This document shows, in pieces, positions 9,771-17,082 of a stretch of 64,000 nucleotides of DNA (the first letter of the stretch is position 1; every line of letters starts with the position of its first letter). Source of the stretch: CAYQOX01 sp964419335 (GTDB lineage Bacteria > Hinthialibacterota > Hinthialibacteria > Hinthialibacterales > Hinthialibacteraceae); contig CAYQOX010000004.1 of the NCBI GenBank assembly GCA_964419335.1, positions 62,001-126,000 of the forward strand, in the 5' to 3' direction. The translations under genes were made by a program, and so were the position numbers. The notes below the pieces were generated by a model. That model searched no databases. It had not been told where the DNA came from and saw nothing but the letters and a program-made list of their open reading frames with translations.

Positions 9771-10736
9771 TTATGCCATCTGTAAAATGACTTTCTTGCT
9801 TCCTTTTTCCTTTGCTTTTTCCCAGGCTTTCTCTGCTTCTTCGATAGAATAGATACTTTCGATAAGCCGTTCGACAGGAACCGCACGTTTGGCTAGCATC
9901 TTTAACGCAGGTTGAAATCGTCCGCAACGCGAGCCCACGACCGTCACTTCATCAATTACCGCTGGAGTCAGATCCACCGCTTCGGCTTTTGCCATGGTGC
10001 TCTTCAAAACAATCACACCTCGTGGTCGCACTAACTGCATCGCGTTGATAAGCCCCTGAGTTTTTCCAGTGGCATCGACCACATAATCCCATTGTTTAAA
10101 GTGTTCTTTTGGCAATTCACTTTCAGTCACAATTTCGGCCTTATCTGCCGCTAACTCTAATTTATCACGATGATGTCCCACCAGCATTAACTCACCCTGA
10201 TGACGACCGGCAAACGCAAAAAGGCACATCAATCCCAGTTTTCCATCCCCCAGCACACATACTCGCTCATGAGGTTGAACCTGGCATTGCTCAAAAATCT
10301 CCAAGGCGGCGGCCAAGGGTTCAGTAAAAACCGCTTCTTCATCAGGGATCGCCTCGGGTACAGAAAAGAGATTTCTATGCGGCAGGGTAACATACTCCGC
10401 CATACATCCATCGCGTCCCAGGATACCCAACACCGTGCGATTGGGACAATGGCGTTCCATATCACTCTTGCACCAGCGACAAGTACCGCATCCAGCGTTA
10501 ATCTCGCCAACAACACGGGTTCCCTTCAAACCCGCGGGGCTGTTCTCTGCCAATTCCCCTACAAACTCATGTCCCAACACGCCTTCGTATCCCATATAAC
10601 CTTGTGTTAACTCTAAATCCGTTTGGCAAATACCGGCCATTCGGACTTGGATTAACGACTCACTTTCTTTCCCTTCCGGTTCAGGATAATTTGTATCCAA
10701 GGCTAAGCCTGTTGATCTAACGACGAGTGCTTTCAT
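9771..10736 (-). CDS. Zinc-dependent medium-chain alcohol dehydrogenase-like oxidoreductase
   Basis: 321 residues, MDR superfamily, oxidising an alcohol or sugar alcohol with NAD(P). Catalytic-zinc ligands are Cys37, His56-Glu57 (GHEFVG) and Glu139 (TEPLAAALE). The four structural-zinc cysteines are all present (C83, C86, C89, C97). The Rossmann site is VLGDGKLGLM (about 158-167). The protein is shorter than typical 340-350 residue relatives. Its neighbours on the same strand are a Tat-exported Gfo/Idh protein and a sugar isomerase-like protein, which suggests polyol or sugar catabolism, but the substrate is not evident. Confidence 0.88.
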   Translation of the reverse strand: MKALVVRSTGLALDTNYPEPEGKESESLIQVRMAGICQTDLELTQGYMGYEGVLGHEFVGELAENSPAGLKGTRVVGEINAGCGTCRWCKSDMERHCPNRTVLGILGRDGCMAEYVTLPHRNLFSVPEAIPDEEAVFTEPLAAALEIFEQCQVQPHERVCVLGDGKLGLMCLFAFAGRHQGELMLVGHHRDKLELAADKAEIVTESELPKEHFKQWDYVVDATGKTQGLINAMQLVRPRGVIVLKSTMAKAEAVDLTPAVIDEVTVVGSRCGRFQPALKMLAKRAVPVERLIESIYSIEEAEKAWEKAKEKGSKKVILQMA

Positions 10737-10833
10737 GAGACCATTCCATTCCTACTTTGATTAACGTTTGGTTGACTATTAGGTTATGATGCGTGAAATT
10801 CTGATCAAGTCATCACATGGTTAAAAATAACAA

Positions 10834-10876
10834 TCCGCCCGTCGTCTCGTATATCAATAATAGACAAACGGGCGGA
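10834..10876 (-). terminator. Rho-independent terminator after the Gfo/Idh gene at 10895-12160
   Basis: Arms TCCGCCCGT (10834-10842) and ACGGGCGGA (10868-10876) form a nine-base GC-rich stem. Read on the minus strand the stem is followed by TTGTTATTTTTAACC. It sits 19 bases beyond the stop of the upstream oxidoreductase gene. The 25-base loop is long for a terminator. Confidence 0.7.
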
Positions 10877-10894
10877 GGGAATAAATATAGTCTC

Positions 10895-12160
10895 TTAAGC
10901 AGGAATAATCTCGCGTTTGATAGGATCGAACATCATCATTCGACGTTCTACACAAGCGCGATCTCCTAAAATCACGGCGACTCCTTGTTTGTAACCTTTA
11001 TCCATGTCTGCATTAGGCTGTTCCCGATCACGTATACATTTTAGCCAATTCACCATATGATCATCTTGTTCAATATCTTCAACCTCGGTACCTTCTTTCA
11101 CTTTATTGGGATGCTCGCTGCCCTCACCGGACACCCGCGGATTAATCCCTAGCCGATCATTACCATCGGGCATATCGATGCTCATGGTGCCTTGGCTGCC
11201 AAAAAACATCGTATAGTCATTGGCTGCGTTCCCAAAATGGGTGGTGTAAGAAGTCACAAATCCCTCTGGATACTCTAAAATGACTGTGGTGGTATCGGGT
11301 GCGGTACGTTGCGATTCAGAAGTCGGTGAAAAAATCCCTGCATGTCCAACCGCAAAGCGTGGAAAATCGCATTCCAAACAATAATGAATAAAATCGCTGA
11401 AATGACTCATCCATCCCCCAACGGTGCCGTTGGTAAAATCTAAATACCCCATCCAAGCCCCATGTTGATCTTGATTAAAAGGACGATAATTTCGATTATA
11501 CAAAAACTCCCGCCAGCGGGTTTGCTTCTCACTCTCGGGACCTTGGTAATGATTCCAATAAGGCAGGTAATGACTACGGCTTTCCTCCACACGCAGAATC
11601 TTGCCTAATTGTCCCGATTGTAAAAACGCTTTTGTCCCTGCCGCTCCTTGGCTGCTGCGTCCTTGGGTTCCATGCTGAACCACGCAATCGGAGGCTTTCA
11701 CGACATCATAGGTTTGGTTCAATATCTCCAAATCCAGGGCGATCGGTTTTTCCACATAGGCATCTTTTCCAGCCCGTACTGCATCTATTAAATGAGGGCA
11801 ATGCAAATGATCAGGTGTAGCGATAACAACCGCGTCAACCTCAGGATCCTCCAGAAGCGCTTGATGATCACGATAGATTGTGGGCTGGAGTTCGAATCGC
11901 TGTTCCACAAAATTGGCCGCCGATTCAACTTTGTCTTTCCACACATCGCATACCGCTACGATTTCTACAGGAACTTCTTGAGAAGCGCGGTGAATCCATC
12001 CCATATGGAAACTGCCTCGCCCCCCACATCCTATAATCCCAACTCGTATTTTTTCATTCGCACTATATACCCGCTTAGGCTGTAGTTGGCTCCATACCGC
12101 GGCTGAACTCACCGCCGCGCCGGTTTTGATAAAATCTCTGCGATTGGGTTTATGATTCAT
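10895..12160 (-). CDS. Gfo/Idh/MocA family oxidoreductase with Tat signal
   Basis: 421 residues. The N-terminus NRRDFIKTGAAV is a twin-arginine signal, so the folded, cofactor-loaded enzyme is probably exported. The NAD(P)-binding fold starts VGIIGCGGRG (40-49), the family Glu-Lys-Pro motif is at 137-139 (VEKPIALD), and the C-terminal half is the GFO/IDH alpha/beta domain. Such exported relatives are abundant in Planctomycetes, Verrucomicrobia and related candidate phyla and act on sugars or glycosides, often unidentified. The sugar isomerase-like gene lies 14 bases upstream on the same strand, so the two are probably co-transcribed. Length and motifs look intact. Confidence 0.92.
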   Translation of the reverse strand: MNHKPNRRDFIKTGAAVSSAAVWSQLQPKRVYSANEKIRVGIIGCGGRGSFHMGWIHRASQEVPVEIVAVCDVWKDKVESAANFVEQRFELQPTIYRDHQALLEDPEVDAVVIATPDHLHCPHLIDAVRAGKDAYVEKPIALDLEILNQTYDVVKASDCVVQHGTQGRSSQGAAGTKAFLQSGQLGKILRVEESRSHYLPYWNHYQGPESEKQTRWREFLYNRNYRPFNQDQHGAWMGYLDFTNGTVGGWMSHFSDFIHYCLECDFPRFAVGHAGIFSPTSESQRTAPDTTTVILEYPEGFVTSYTTHFGNAANDYTMFFGSQGTMSIDMPDGNDRLGINPRVSGEGSEHPNKVKEGTEVEDIEQDDHMVNWLKCIRDREQPNADMDKGYKQGVAVILGDRACVERRMMMFDPIKREIIPA

Positions 12161-12174
12161 GATTCACCTCTGTA

Positions 12175-12996
12175 TTAAATCAAATTGTTTAGATGTTCTA
12201 AACTTTTCTGCGCTTGCTCAATGGTCCCACACTCTACCGAAAGCACCAAATCCCGGTTTAAAGGTTTCAATAGGTCTACCACTTTTTTCCAGTCAATCAC
12301 ACCTTCGCCGCAGGCAACTCCAACTGGAACCCCAGTCACCTTTCCTCGCTCTTCTAATTGCACTCCACCAATGTCTTTAGCATGCACATGAATCAGGCGA
12401 TCCTTCAATTTCTCCAACTTCATATAAGGATCAATTCCGGAAATATACGCATTCCCGGTATCATAATTAATTTGCAAATAAGGGGAATCAACTAAATTCG
12501 CAATCCGTAACAGCCCTTCAATTTCCTTGGAATAAATCTGATGATTTTCCACTCCTACATAAATGCCATATCGTTCCGCTGTCTTCATAACCTGCGTCAG
12601 CGTGTATTTCATCATTTGAAACGCGGTTTCATCATCCATCCAATCGGGTTTTACCCCTTCATCGGTATTGACGACCGAAGTCCCTACATCCGAAGCAAAA
12701 CGAATCGCCCGTTGTAAATATGGAACACTAATCTCGGGTCGCATTAAGGGGCAATGGGCTGAGAGTCCAGAGATTTGCACGCCATGTTTGTCACAAATTT
12801 CCTTCATTAGAAGAGGGTCTTCTTCCATACTAAATGAATGAAAATACCCGGCTTCACTGAGCAATTCCCGCCCGTTATGTACCATCGGCTCAACGTACTC
12901 ATAACCAATTTCCGCTGCGATTTTAACCCCTTCAGCAAAGGATTTATCATGGCTACGAACGAATTCCATATTAATTCCAGCATATAATGTACCCAT
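12175..12996 (-). CDS. Sugar phosphate isomerase/epimerase family protein (xylose isomerase-like TIM barrel)
   Basis: About 273 residues. The frame opens at 13005, but GGAGG directly abuts that ATG and stands nine bases before the next in-frame ATG at 12996 (MGTLYAG), so 12996 is chosen. Metal-binding residues of the AP_endonuc_2 barrel are all visible, numbered from the upstream ATG at 13005: Glu153 (VENH), Asp182 (YDTGN), His208 (HVHAKD) and Glu258 (SVECG). The reaction would be isomerisation or epimerisation of a ketose or a keto-inositol-like compound in the cytoplasm. It is followed after 14 bases by an exported Gfo/Idh protein, a common pairing in sugar and inositol catabolism. The substrate is unknown. 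Confidence 0.85.
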   Translation of the reverse strand: MGTLYAGINMEFVRSHDKSFAEGVKIAAEIGYEYVEPMVHNGRELLSEAGYFHSFSMEEDPLLMKEICDKHGVQISGLSAHCPLMRPEISVPYLQRAIRFASDVGTSVVNTDEGVKPDWMDDETAFQMMKYTLTQVMKTAERYGIYVGVENHQIYSKEIEGLLRIANLVDSPYLQINYDTGNAYISGIDPYMKLEKLKDRLIHVHAKDIGGVQLEERGKVTGVPVGVACGEGVIDWKKVVDLLKPLNRDLVLSVECGTIEQAQKSLEHLNNLI

Positions 12997-13083
12997 TCTT
13001 TTCATCCTCCAAATCGTTTAGACCTATTTTTCACTCTTTCATCCCATCATACACTATGCCTAGGTGGAAAGGAAAGTCATGTC

Positions 13084-13629
13084 ATGCTCGAATATGCTTT
13101 AGTTTTAGGGATATGTATTTTGGGAAGTATCATCATGCAGGCCATGGGTTGGCCAACCGCCTTGTGGATGCTATGCATCATTGTCCTCACTCTTCCCACT
13201 CTTTATGCTGCTTACGCAGGAGCGCCCTATGTTCCCACGGATCCAAAGACGGTTCAATCCATGATTCAATTAGCAGAAATTGTCCCTGGAGAGCGGGTAA
13301 TCGATCTAGGTTGTGGTGATGGAAGATTGATCCAAGCCGCCCAAGCAGCGGGAGCGAAAGCGAAGGGATATGAGGTCTCACTCTATCTTTTTATTCTCGG
13401 CCGCTTTATAAAAAATTTGGATGTACGTTTCAAAGATTTATGGAAAGTCGATGTGTCGGAAGCTGATGTTATTTTTTGTTATTTAAACCCACGCACTCTT
13501 GCCCGCTTCGAACAAGAACTATGGCCACAATGCAAACCAGGATGCCGAGTGATCCTTAACACCTTCGCCTTGCCCCACGTTAACCCTACTAAGAAGGTCG
13601 GCACAATTTATCGATACGATAAAACCTAA
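13084..13629 (+). CDS. Membrane-anchored class I SAM-dependent methyltransferase
   Basis: 181 residues. Two hydrophobic helices (about 3-20 and 24-44) are followed by a small Rossmann methyltransferase domain with the SAM motif IDLGCGDGRLI (73-83) and acidic residue Glu97 in KGYEVS. The domain is short (about 120 residues) and lacks an obvious substrate-binding extension, as in small membrane-tethered methyltransferases of uncharacterised role. It is divergent from the isomerase gene and convergent with the ferredoxin fragment. Lipid or quinone-like substrates would suit its location, but this is conjecture. Confidence 0.8.
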   Translation: MLEYALVLGICILGSIIMQAMGWPTALWMLCIIVLTLPTLYAAYAGAPYVPTDPKTVQSMIQLAEIVPGERVIDLGCGDGRLIQAAQAAGAKAKGYEVSLYLFILGRFIKNLDVRFKDLWKVDVSEADVIFCYLNPRTLARFEQELWPQCKPGCRVILNTFALPHVNPTKKVGTIYRYDKT

Positions 13630-13643
13630 GTTCACATGAAAAA

Positions 13644-13667
13644 AGCCTTCCTTACGAATGGAAGGCT
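13644..13667 (-). terminator. Rho-independent terminator (best for the minus strand, probably bidirectional)
   Basis: Eight-base arms AGCCTTCC (13644-13651) and GGAAGGCT (13660-13667) around an eight-base loop. On the minus strand the hairpin is followed by TTTTTTC, directly after the stop of the ferredoxin-like frame. On the plus strand it follows the methyltransferase gene with a poorer tail. Confidence 0.75.
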
Positions 13668-13692
13668 CTTCCAATACGAAAAAAGAGAACAA

Positions 13693-13950
13693 TTAGGACA
13701 AAATCCCTTCAATTTCTTCAAAAACTTGTTCATCCGTAAAGAGATTTTGACGAGCTGCCCCTGAAGGACAAGCCGCTACACATGTTCCACAACCTTTACA
13801 TAAAGCCTCATCGATGACGGAAATCTTTTTCTCCGATTCATCAGATATAGCATCATATGGACACACCGAAACACAAGTTCTACATCCACTACAATGATCT
13901 TCTACAATATAGGCCGTGTTCGGTTCCAGTTCAAACTGACCCTTCTTAAC
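13693..13950 (-). CDS. 2[4Fe-4S] ferredoxin-like frame matching the C-terminal tail of HdrA; no canonical start codon
   Basis: An open frame of 85 codons, bounded by TGA at 13951-13953 and TAA at 13693-13695. It has two clusters, CSGCRTCVSVCPYDAI and CKGCGTCVAACPSGA, and ends with an FTDEQVFEEI-type tail. This arrangement, including the leading FELEPNTAYI and the tail, is that of the C-terminal end of HdrA-type flavoprotein subunits rather than a free ferredoxin. No ATG, GTG or TTG precedes the first cluster: only CTG and ATT are possible. A good terminator follows it. It may be a free ferredoxin with an unusual start, or a remnant of a deleted hdrA. No other hdr or mvh gene is in the window. 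Confidence 0.6.
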   Translation of the reverse strand, partial: VKKGQFELEPNTAYIVEDHCSGCRTCVSVCPYDAISDESEKKISVIDEALCKGCGTCVAACPSGAARQNLFTDEQVFEEIEGILS

Positions 13951-14030
13951 TCACCCTCTTTTTTGTCCAAACAATGGGGAGGGGGTCATCATTCGTAAAT
14001 ACTAGCAAACATACAAAATCACTATTAACC

Positions 14031-16139
14031 TTAATAAACCATCCAATCAATGCTCGTATCGGTGGTGATTGAACCGCTCTGGGGTTCTGCGTCTTCAAGA
14101 CCGTCTTGCGTATTTACGATGTGGATAGGGGCTTTACCTTGGCTGTCAGACTTAAGCCGAAAACGCAGATGCAGCAAGATTCCCGAATCCATGATAGCAT
14201 TCCCATTTAAACGGGCGGCAGAAATACGCACCAAAGCCGGCTCGATCTCCTCTGCGCCTACTAAGCCGTAAGATTGCGACAAGGTGCCCTGTGTCTCCAT
14301 TCCAAGATAGTCTAATTTCGTGCGGTCATATTCGACTTCAAGCATATAAGTTTCGATCTCTTTATCGGTTTGGAGAAAAACTGGGACGAGAACTTCCTCT
14401 TCCGGGGCCGCCGCAATCTCGCCTATGTCCAAGGTAAGTGCCGAAGCCGATCGTGTCGCGTAGGAATTTACTTTGCCGGATAGATCAATCCGTCCCAAGG
14501 AAGCTTCAAATATGATTTGAACGTCAATTGGGGTTATACGAGAATCGCTGTTGACATCGGCCGCCCACCGTTGGTAATGGGTGAAAGTCCCCTTATTCAA
14601 AGTCATATCAAAAGCCGTTTGTACATCCATGGGGCTAACTTCACCATTTCCATCAATATCGCCTTTGAACCCGACTGCGATCCGTATCGGGCTTGTGGAA
14701 TGGCCTTCCAACCCATCGGAAAGATTCGAAAGCGTAATATCCAAGGAATTCCCTGAGGTGATTTCCTCGTTGACTTCGAATGAGACAAACAGCAAGAAGC
14801 CCGTACCCGAGGCTTCTCCTCCAGCTAACGCTACCGCTGAAACGTTGATTTTCCCCTCGGCATATTCATAGCCATCCGCCAACCCCCAATCAGAGATAAG
14901 GCTATTACTGATAGAGACCTCGTTGATATAAGTTAAGATCTCGGGATCATATTCTAAATTGAAACTAAATGCCTTTGTTGGCTCTAGATCCTGAACCCGT
15001 ATTGGCACCAACACGGTTTCACCGGGTTGGCTTCCCATCGAGCCACCGCCGAGTTTGGGGTCTTTAGGTTCCTCGCCAGGATCTTCACTTGGATAAAAAT
15101 CGTTGAGACTCCACATCATTACTCGGCCATCACGACTGGCGGTCATCAATCTGCGGCTAGTGGAGAAAAACTTCAGAGTATGAACTTTATCCGTATGACC
15201 CACAAGAGTGCGTAAGGGGGAGTCGTCCTCTTCAATATCCCATATTTTGACCTCTCCACCTTTATCTGCCGTCACCACCCATTTTTCATCAGGGGAGATC
15301 GCCACCGCCGTGATCCCTGCGGTGTGAGATTGGAAGGTCATGTCAGGCTGAGGGTCTTCTCCATTAGGTTCTTCAGGTACCTCCCATAACATCGCGCTCC
15401 GATCATCGCTGCCGGTAATAAAGTACTGCCCATCCGAAGAAAAAGCCACAGCATTAACAGAGGCATTGTGGGCTTTAAAGCGCTGTATGGGCGCCTGGCT
15501 TTCTGTAGACCAGAGGATGGCCTCCCGATCATTGCTAACAGTAACAAAAACATCCCCCTGAGGAGAGGCCGCAACATTTTTTACATCCGAACGATGGCCA
15601 AAATAGGTTTGCAGCAATTCCTCGCCTTCTAAGTCCCACAATTTCGAAGTGTTATCCAAACTGGCGGTAACAGCAGTGCTACCATCGGGTAAAAAAGCAG
15701 CCGCAGCAATATGCGAGAGATGGCCTGTGAGCGAAGTGACTTCCTCGCCTGTTTCCGTATACCAGAGACGTAAATTCTGCCCTGCTCCCCCGGTTAATAA
15801 TTGATAGCCATCCGGGGAAAAAGCAACGGTTTTCACGGTATCGGTGTGTCCTTTGTACCATTGCAAAGGCTCGCTGGTGTCGGAAACCTCCCATAGGATC
15901 GCACCGATATCACCTCCCGTGACGATAAAGGCTCCGTCGTTCGACCAGTCGGCCGCTTCAAGCCGCCCCAAACCACGAATGATTTTGGTCGGAGTATTAT
16001 CGATAGGATCAATGTCTAATTCCTCTTCTTCCTGCGCCAGAGCCCAGGGAAGAATGATGAACAGGAAAAAGAGGCTTATTAGCCAACGTATAGATATTCT
16101 ATTATGGATAGTATTATCCTCATTCAAGTTTGTGATCAT
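14031..16139 (-). CDS. Secreted WD40 propeller - cohesin - dockerin - cohesin protein
   Basis: 702 residues with an N-terminal signal helix (about 17-36, cleavage near ALAQ). Seven WD40 repeats (about 57-345) each show the GH...VxxVAFSPDG...TGSxD...LW pattern and would close one propeller. A linker rich in Pro and Gly leads to a cohesin-like domain (about 366-488), then a dockerin-type pair of Ca2+ loops, DIDGNGEVSPMD (494-505) and DVNSDSRITPID (528-539), then a second cohesin-like domain (about 568-690). Cohesin and dockerin modules bind each other, so the protein could self-associate or scaffold others outside the cytoplasm. It has its own transcription unit with a 209-base upstream gap. 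Confidence 0.88.
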   Translation of the reverse strand: MITNLNEDNTIHNRISIRWLISLFFLFIILPWALAQEEEELDIDPIDNTPTKIIRGLGRLEAADWSNDGAFIVTGGDIGAILWEVSDTSEPLQWYKGHTDTVKTVAFSPDGYQLLTGGAGQNLRLWYTETGEEVTSLTGHLSHIAAAAFLPDGSTAVTASLDNTSKLWDLEGEELLQTYFGHRSDVKNVAASPQGDVFVTVSNDREAILWSTESQAPIQRFKAHNASVNAVAFSSDGQYFITGSDDRSAMLWEVPEEPNGEDPQPDMTFQSHTAGITAVAISPDEKWVVTADKGGEVKIWDIEEDDSPLRTLVGHTDKVHTLKFFSTSRRLMTASRDGRVMMWSLNDFYPSEDPGEEPKDPKLGGGSMGSQPGETVLVPIRVQDLEPTKAFSFNLEYDPEILTYINEVSISNSLISDWGLADGYEYAEGKINVSAVALAGGEASGTGFLLFVSFEVNEEITSGNSLDITLSNLSDGLEGHSTSPIRIAVGFKGDIDGNGEVSPMDVQTAFDMTLNKGTFTHYQRWAADVNSDSRITPIDVQIIFEASLGRIDLSGKVNSYATRSASALTLDIGEIAAAPEEEVLVPVFLQTDKEIETYMLEVEYDRTKLDYLGMETQGTLSQSYGLVGAEEIEPALVRISAARLNGNAIMDSGILLHLRFRLKSDSQGKAPIHIVNTQDGLEDAEPQSGSITTDTSIDWMVY

Positions 16140-16348
16140 GATTAACCTCGCCCATAAAACGCGCGCAAAATAACCAAACGTGTTTTAATGAATTGTAATA
16201 CTTTTTGAATTGGACTTACAATACATTTCAAATCAAACCAAGAAGTATTAATACAATATCCCTGTTTAGTAGAAGTGACAAAAAAGAGATGTAAGAATTT
16301 GTAAGTTTATTGCGGAGAGATATTTACTACTTGCACGGTTGTATTTCT

Positions 16349-16969
16349 TCAAGAGTCATTGGTTTGACGGTTTTCCGGTGGAAGTAATTCATCGATGGAG
16401 AAAATAGGGTCATAATCAACGCCGATTTCAGCGAAGGCTTCTCGCCCGCCCTGCTGACGATCTACCAGGGCAAACACTTTCACTACCTCAGCGTCTAGTT
16501 CGCGCAGCGTTTGTATCGCCTTAATGGCGGAACCACCTGTGGTTATGACATCGTCGACCACTGCCACCCGTTTCCCTTTTACTTCGGCTCCCTCGACCCT
16601 GTTTTGGGTACCATGCTTTTTGGCTTCTTTACGTACCATAAAACACGGAAGGTTTTGCTCGGTGGTAAAACTGAGGTTTGCAACCCCTCCGCCAATGGGA
16701 TCGGCACCCAATGTAGGCCCACCAAGGGCATCGAGATTTAGTTCTCGGCATCGTTCCAGCAAAAGCAAGGAGAAGTAAAACAGCCCTCTGGGATCGCATG
16801 TAGTTTTTTTGCCATCGATGTAATAGGTAGATTTTTTGCCCGAGGCAAGAATAAAAGGTTGATCCGGCGGCGCCAACCGCAGCGATTGATTGATGACAAT
16901 TTGCTTTAACAATTCGCGGATCATGCTCTCATCCACGTTAGGCGTAATTTTCTTTATTATTGAATCCAT
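16349..16969 (-). CDS. pyrE: Orotate phosphoribosyltransferase
   Basis: 206 residues. The enzyme joins orotate to PRPP to give orotidine 5'-phosphate in UMP synthesis. The PRPP-binding loop VVDDVITTGGSAIKAI (about 136-151) is intact, as are the KKSTYYIDGKKTTC start-region motif and the MVRKEAKKHGTQNRVEG catalytic loop. The ATG at 16969 is preceded by GAGGT at a suitable distance. It stands alone without other pyrimidine genes nearby. The small size and GKKSTYYID motif fit the PyrE subgroup well. Confidence 0.95.
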   Translation of the reverse strand: MDSIIKKITPNVDESMIRELLKQIVINQSLRLAPPDQPFILASGKKSTYYIDGKKTTCDPRGLFYFSLLLLERCRELNLDALGGPTLGADPIGGGVANLSFTTEQNLPCFMVRKEAKKHGTQNRVEGAEVKGKRVAVVDDVITTGGSAIKAIQTLRELDAEVVKVFALVDRQQGGREAFAEIGVDYDPIFSIDELLPPENRQTNDS

Positions 16970-17082
16970 TTAACTTACCTCATCAAATTTCCTAAAAGTT
17001 CAGGCTTTATCTACTTGAGTTTTCCTGTCATACAACTGCTTTAAAACTAATTATTTCTACAAAAGTAGAGAAAAAATTATTG

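Noticed and set aside
17051..17075. Possible hairpin after the VWA-type gene (TTTCTAC, GTAGAGAAA)
   Set aside because: The stem needs a bulge and is AT-rich. It is not convincing as a terminator.
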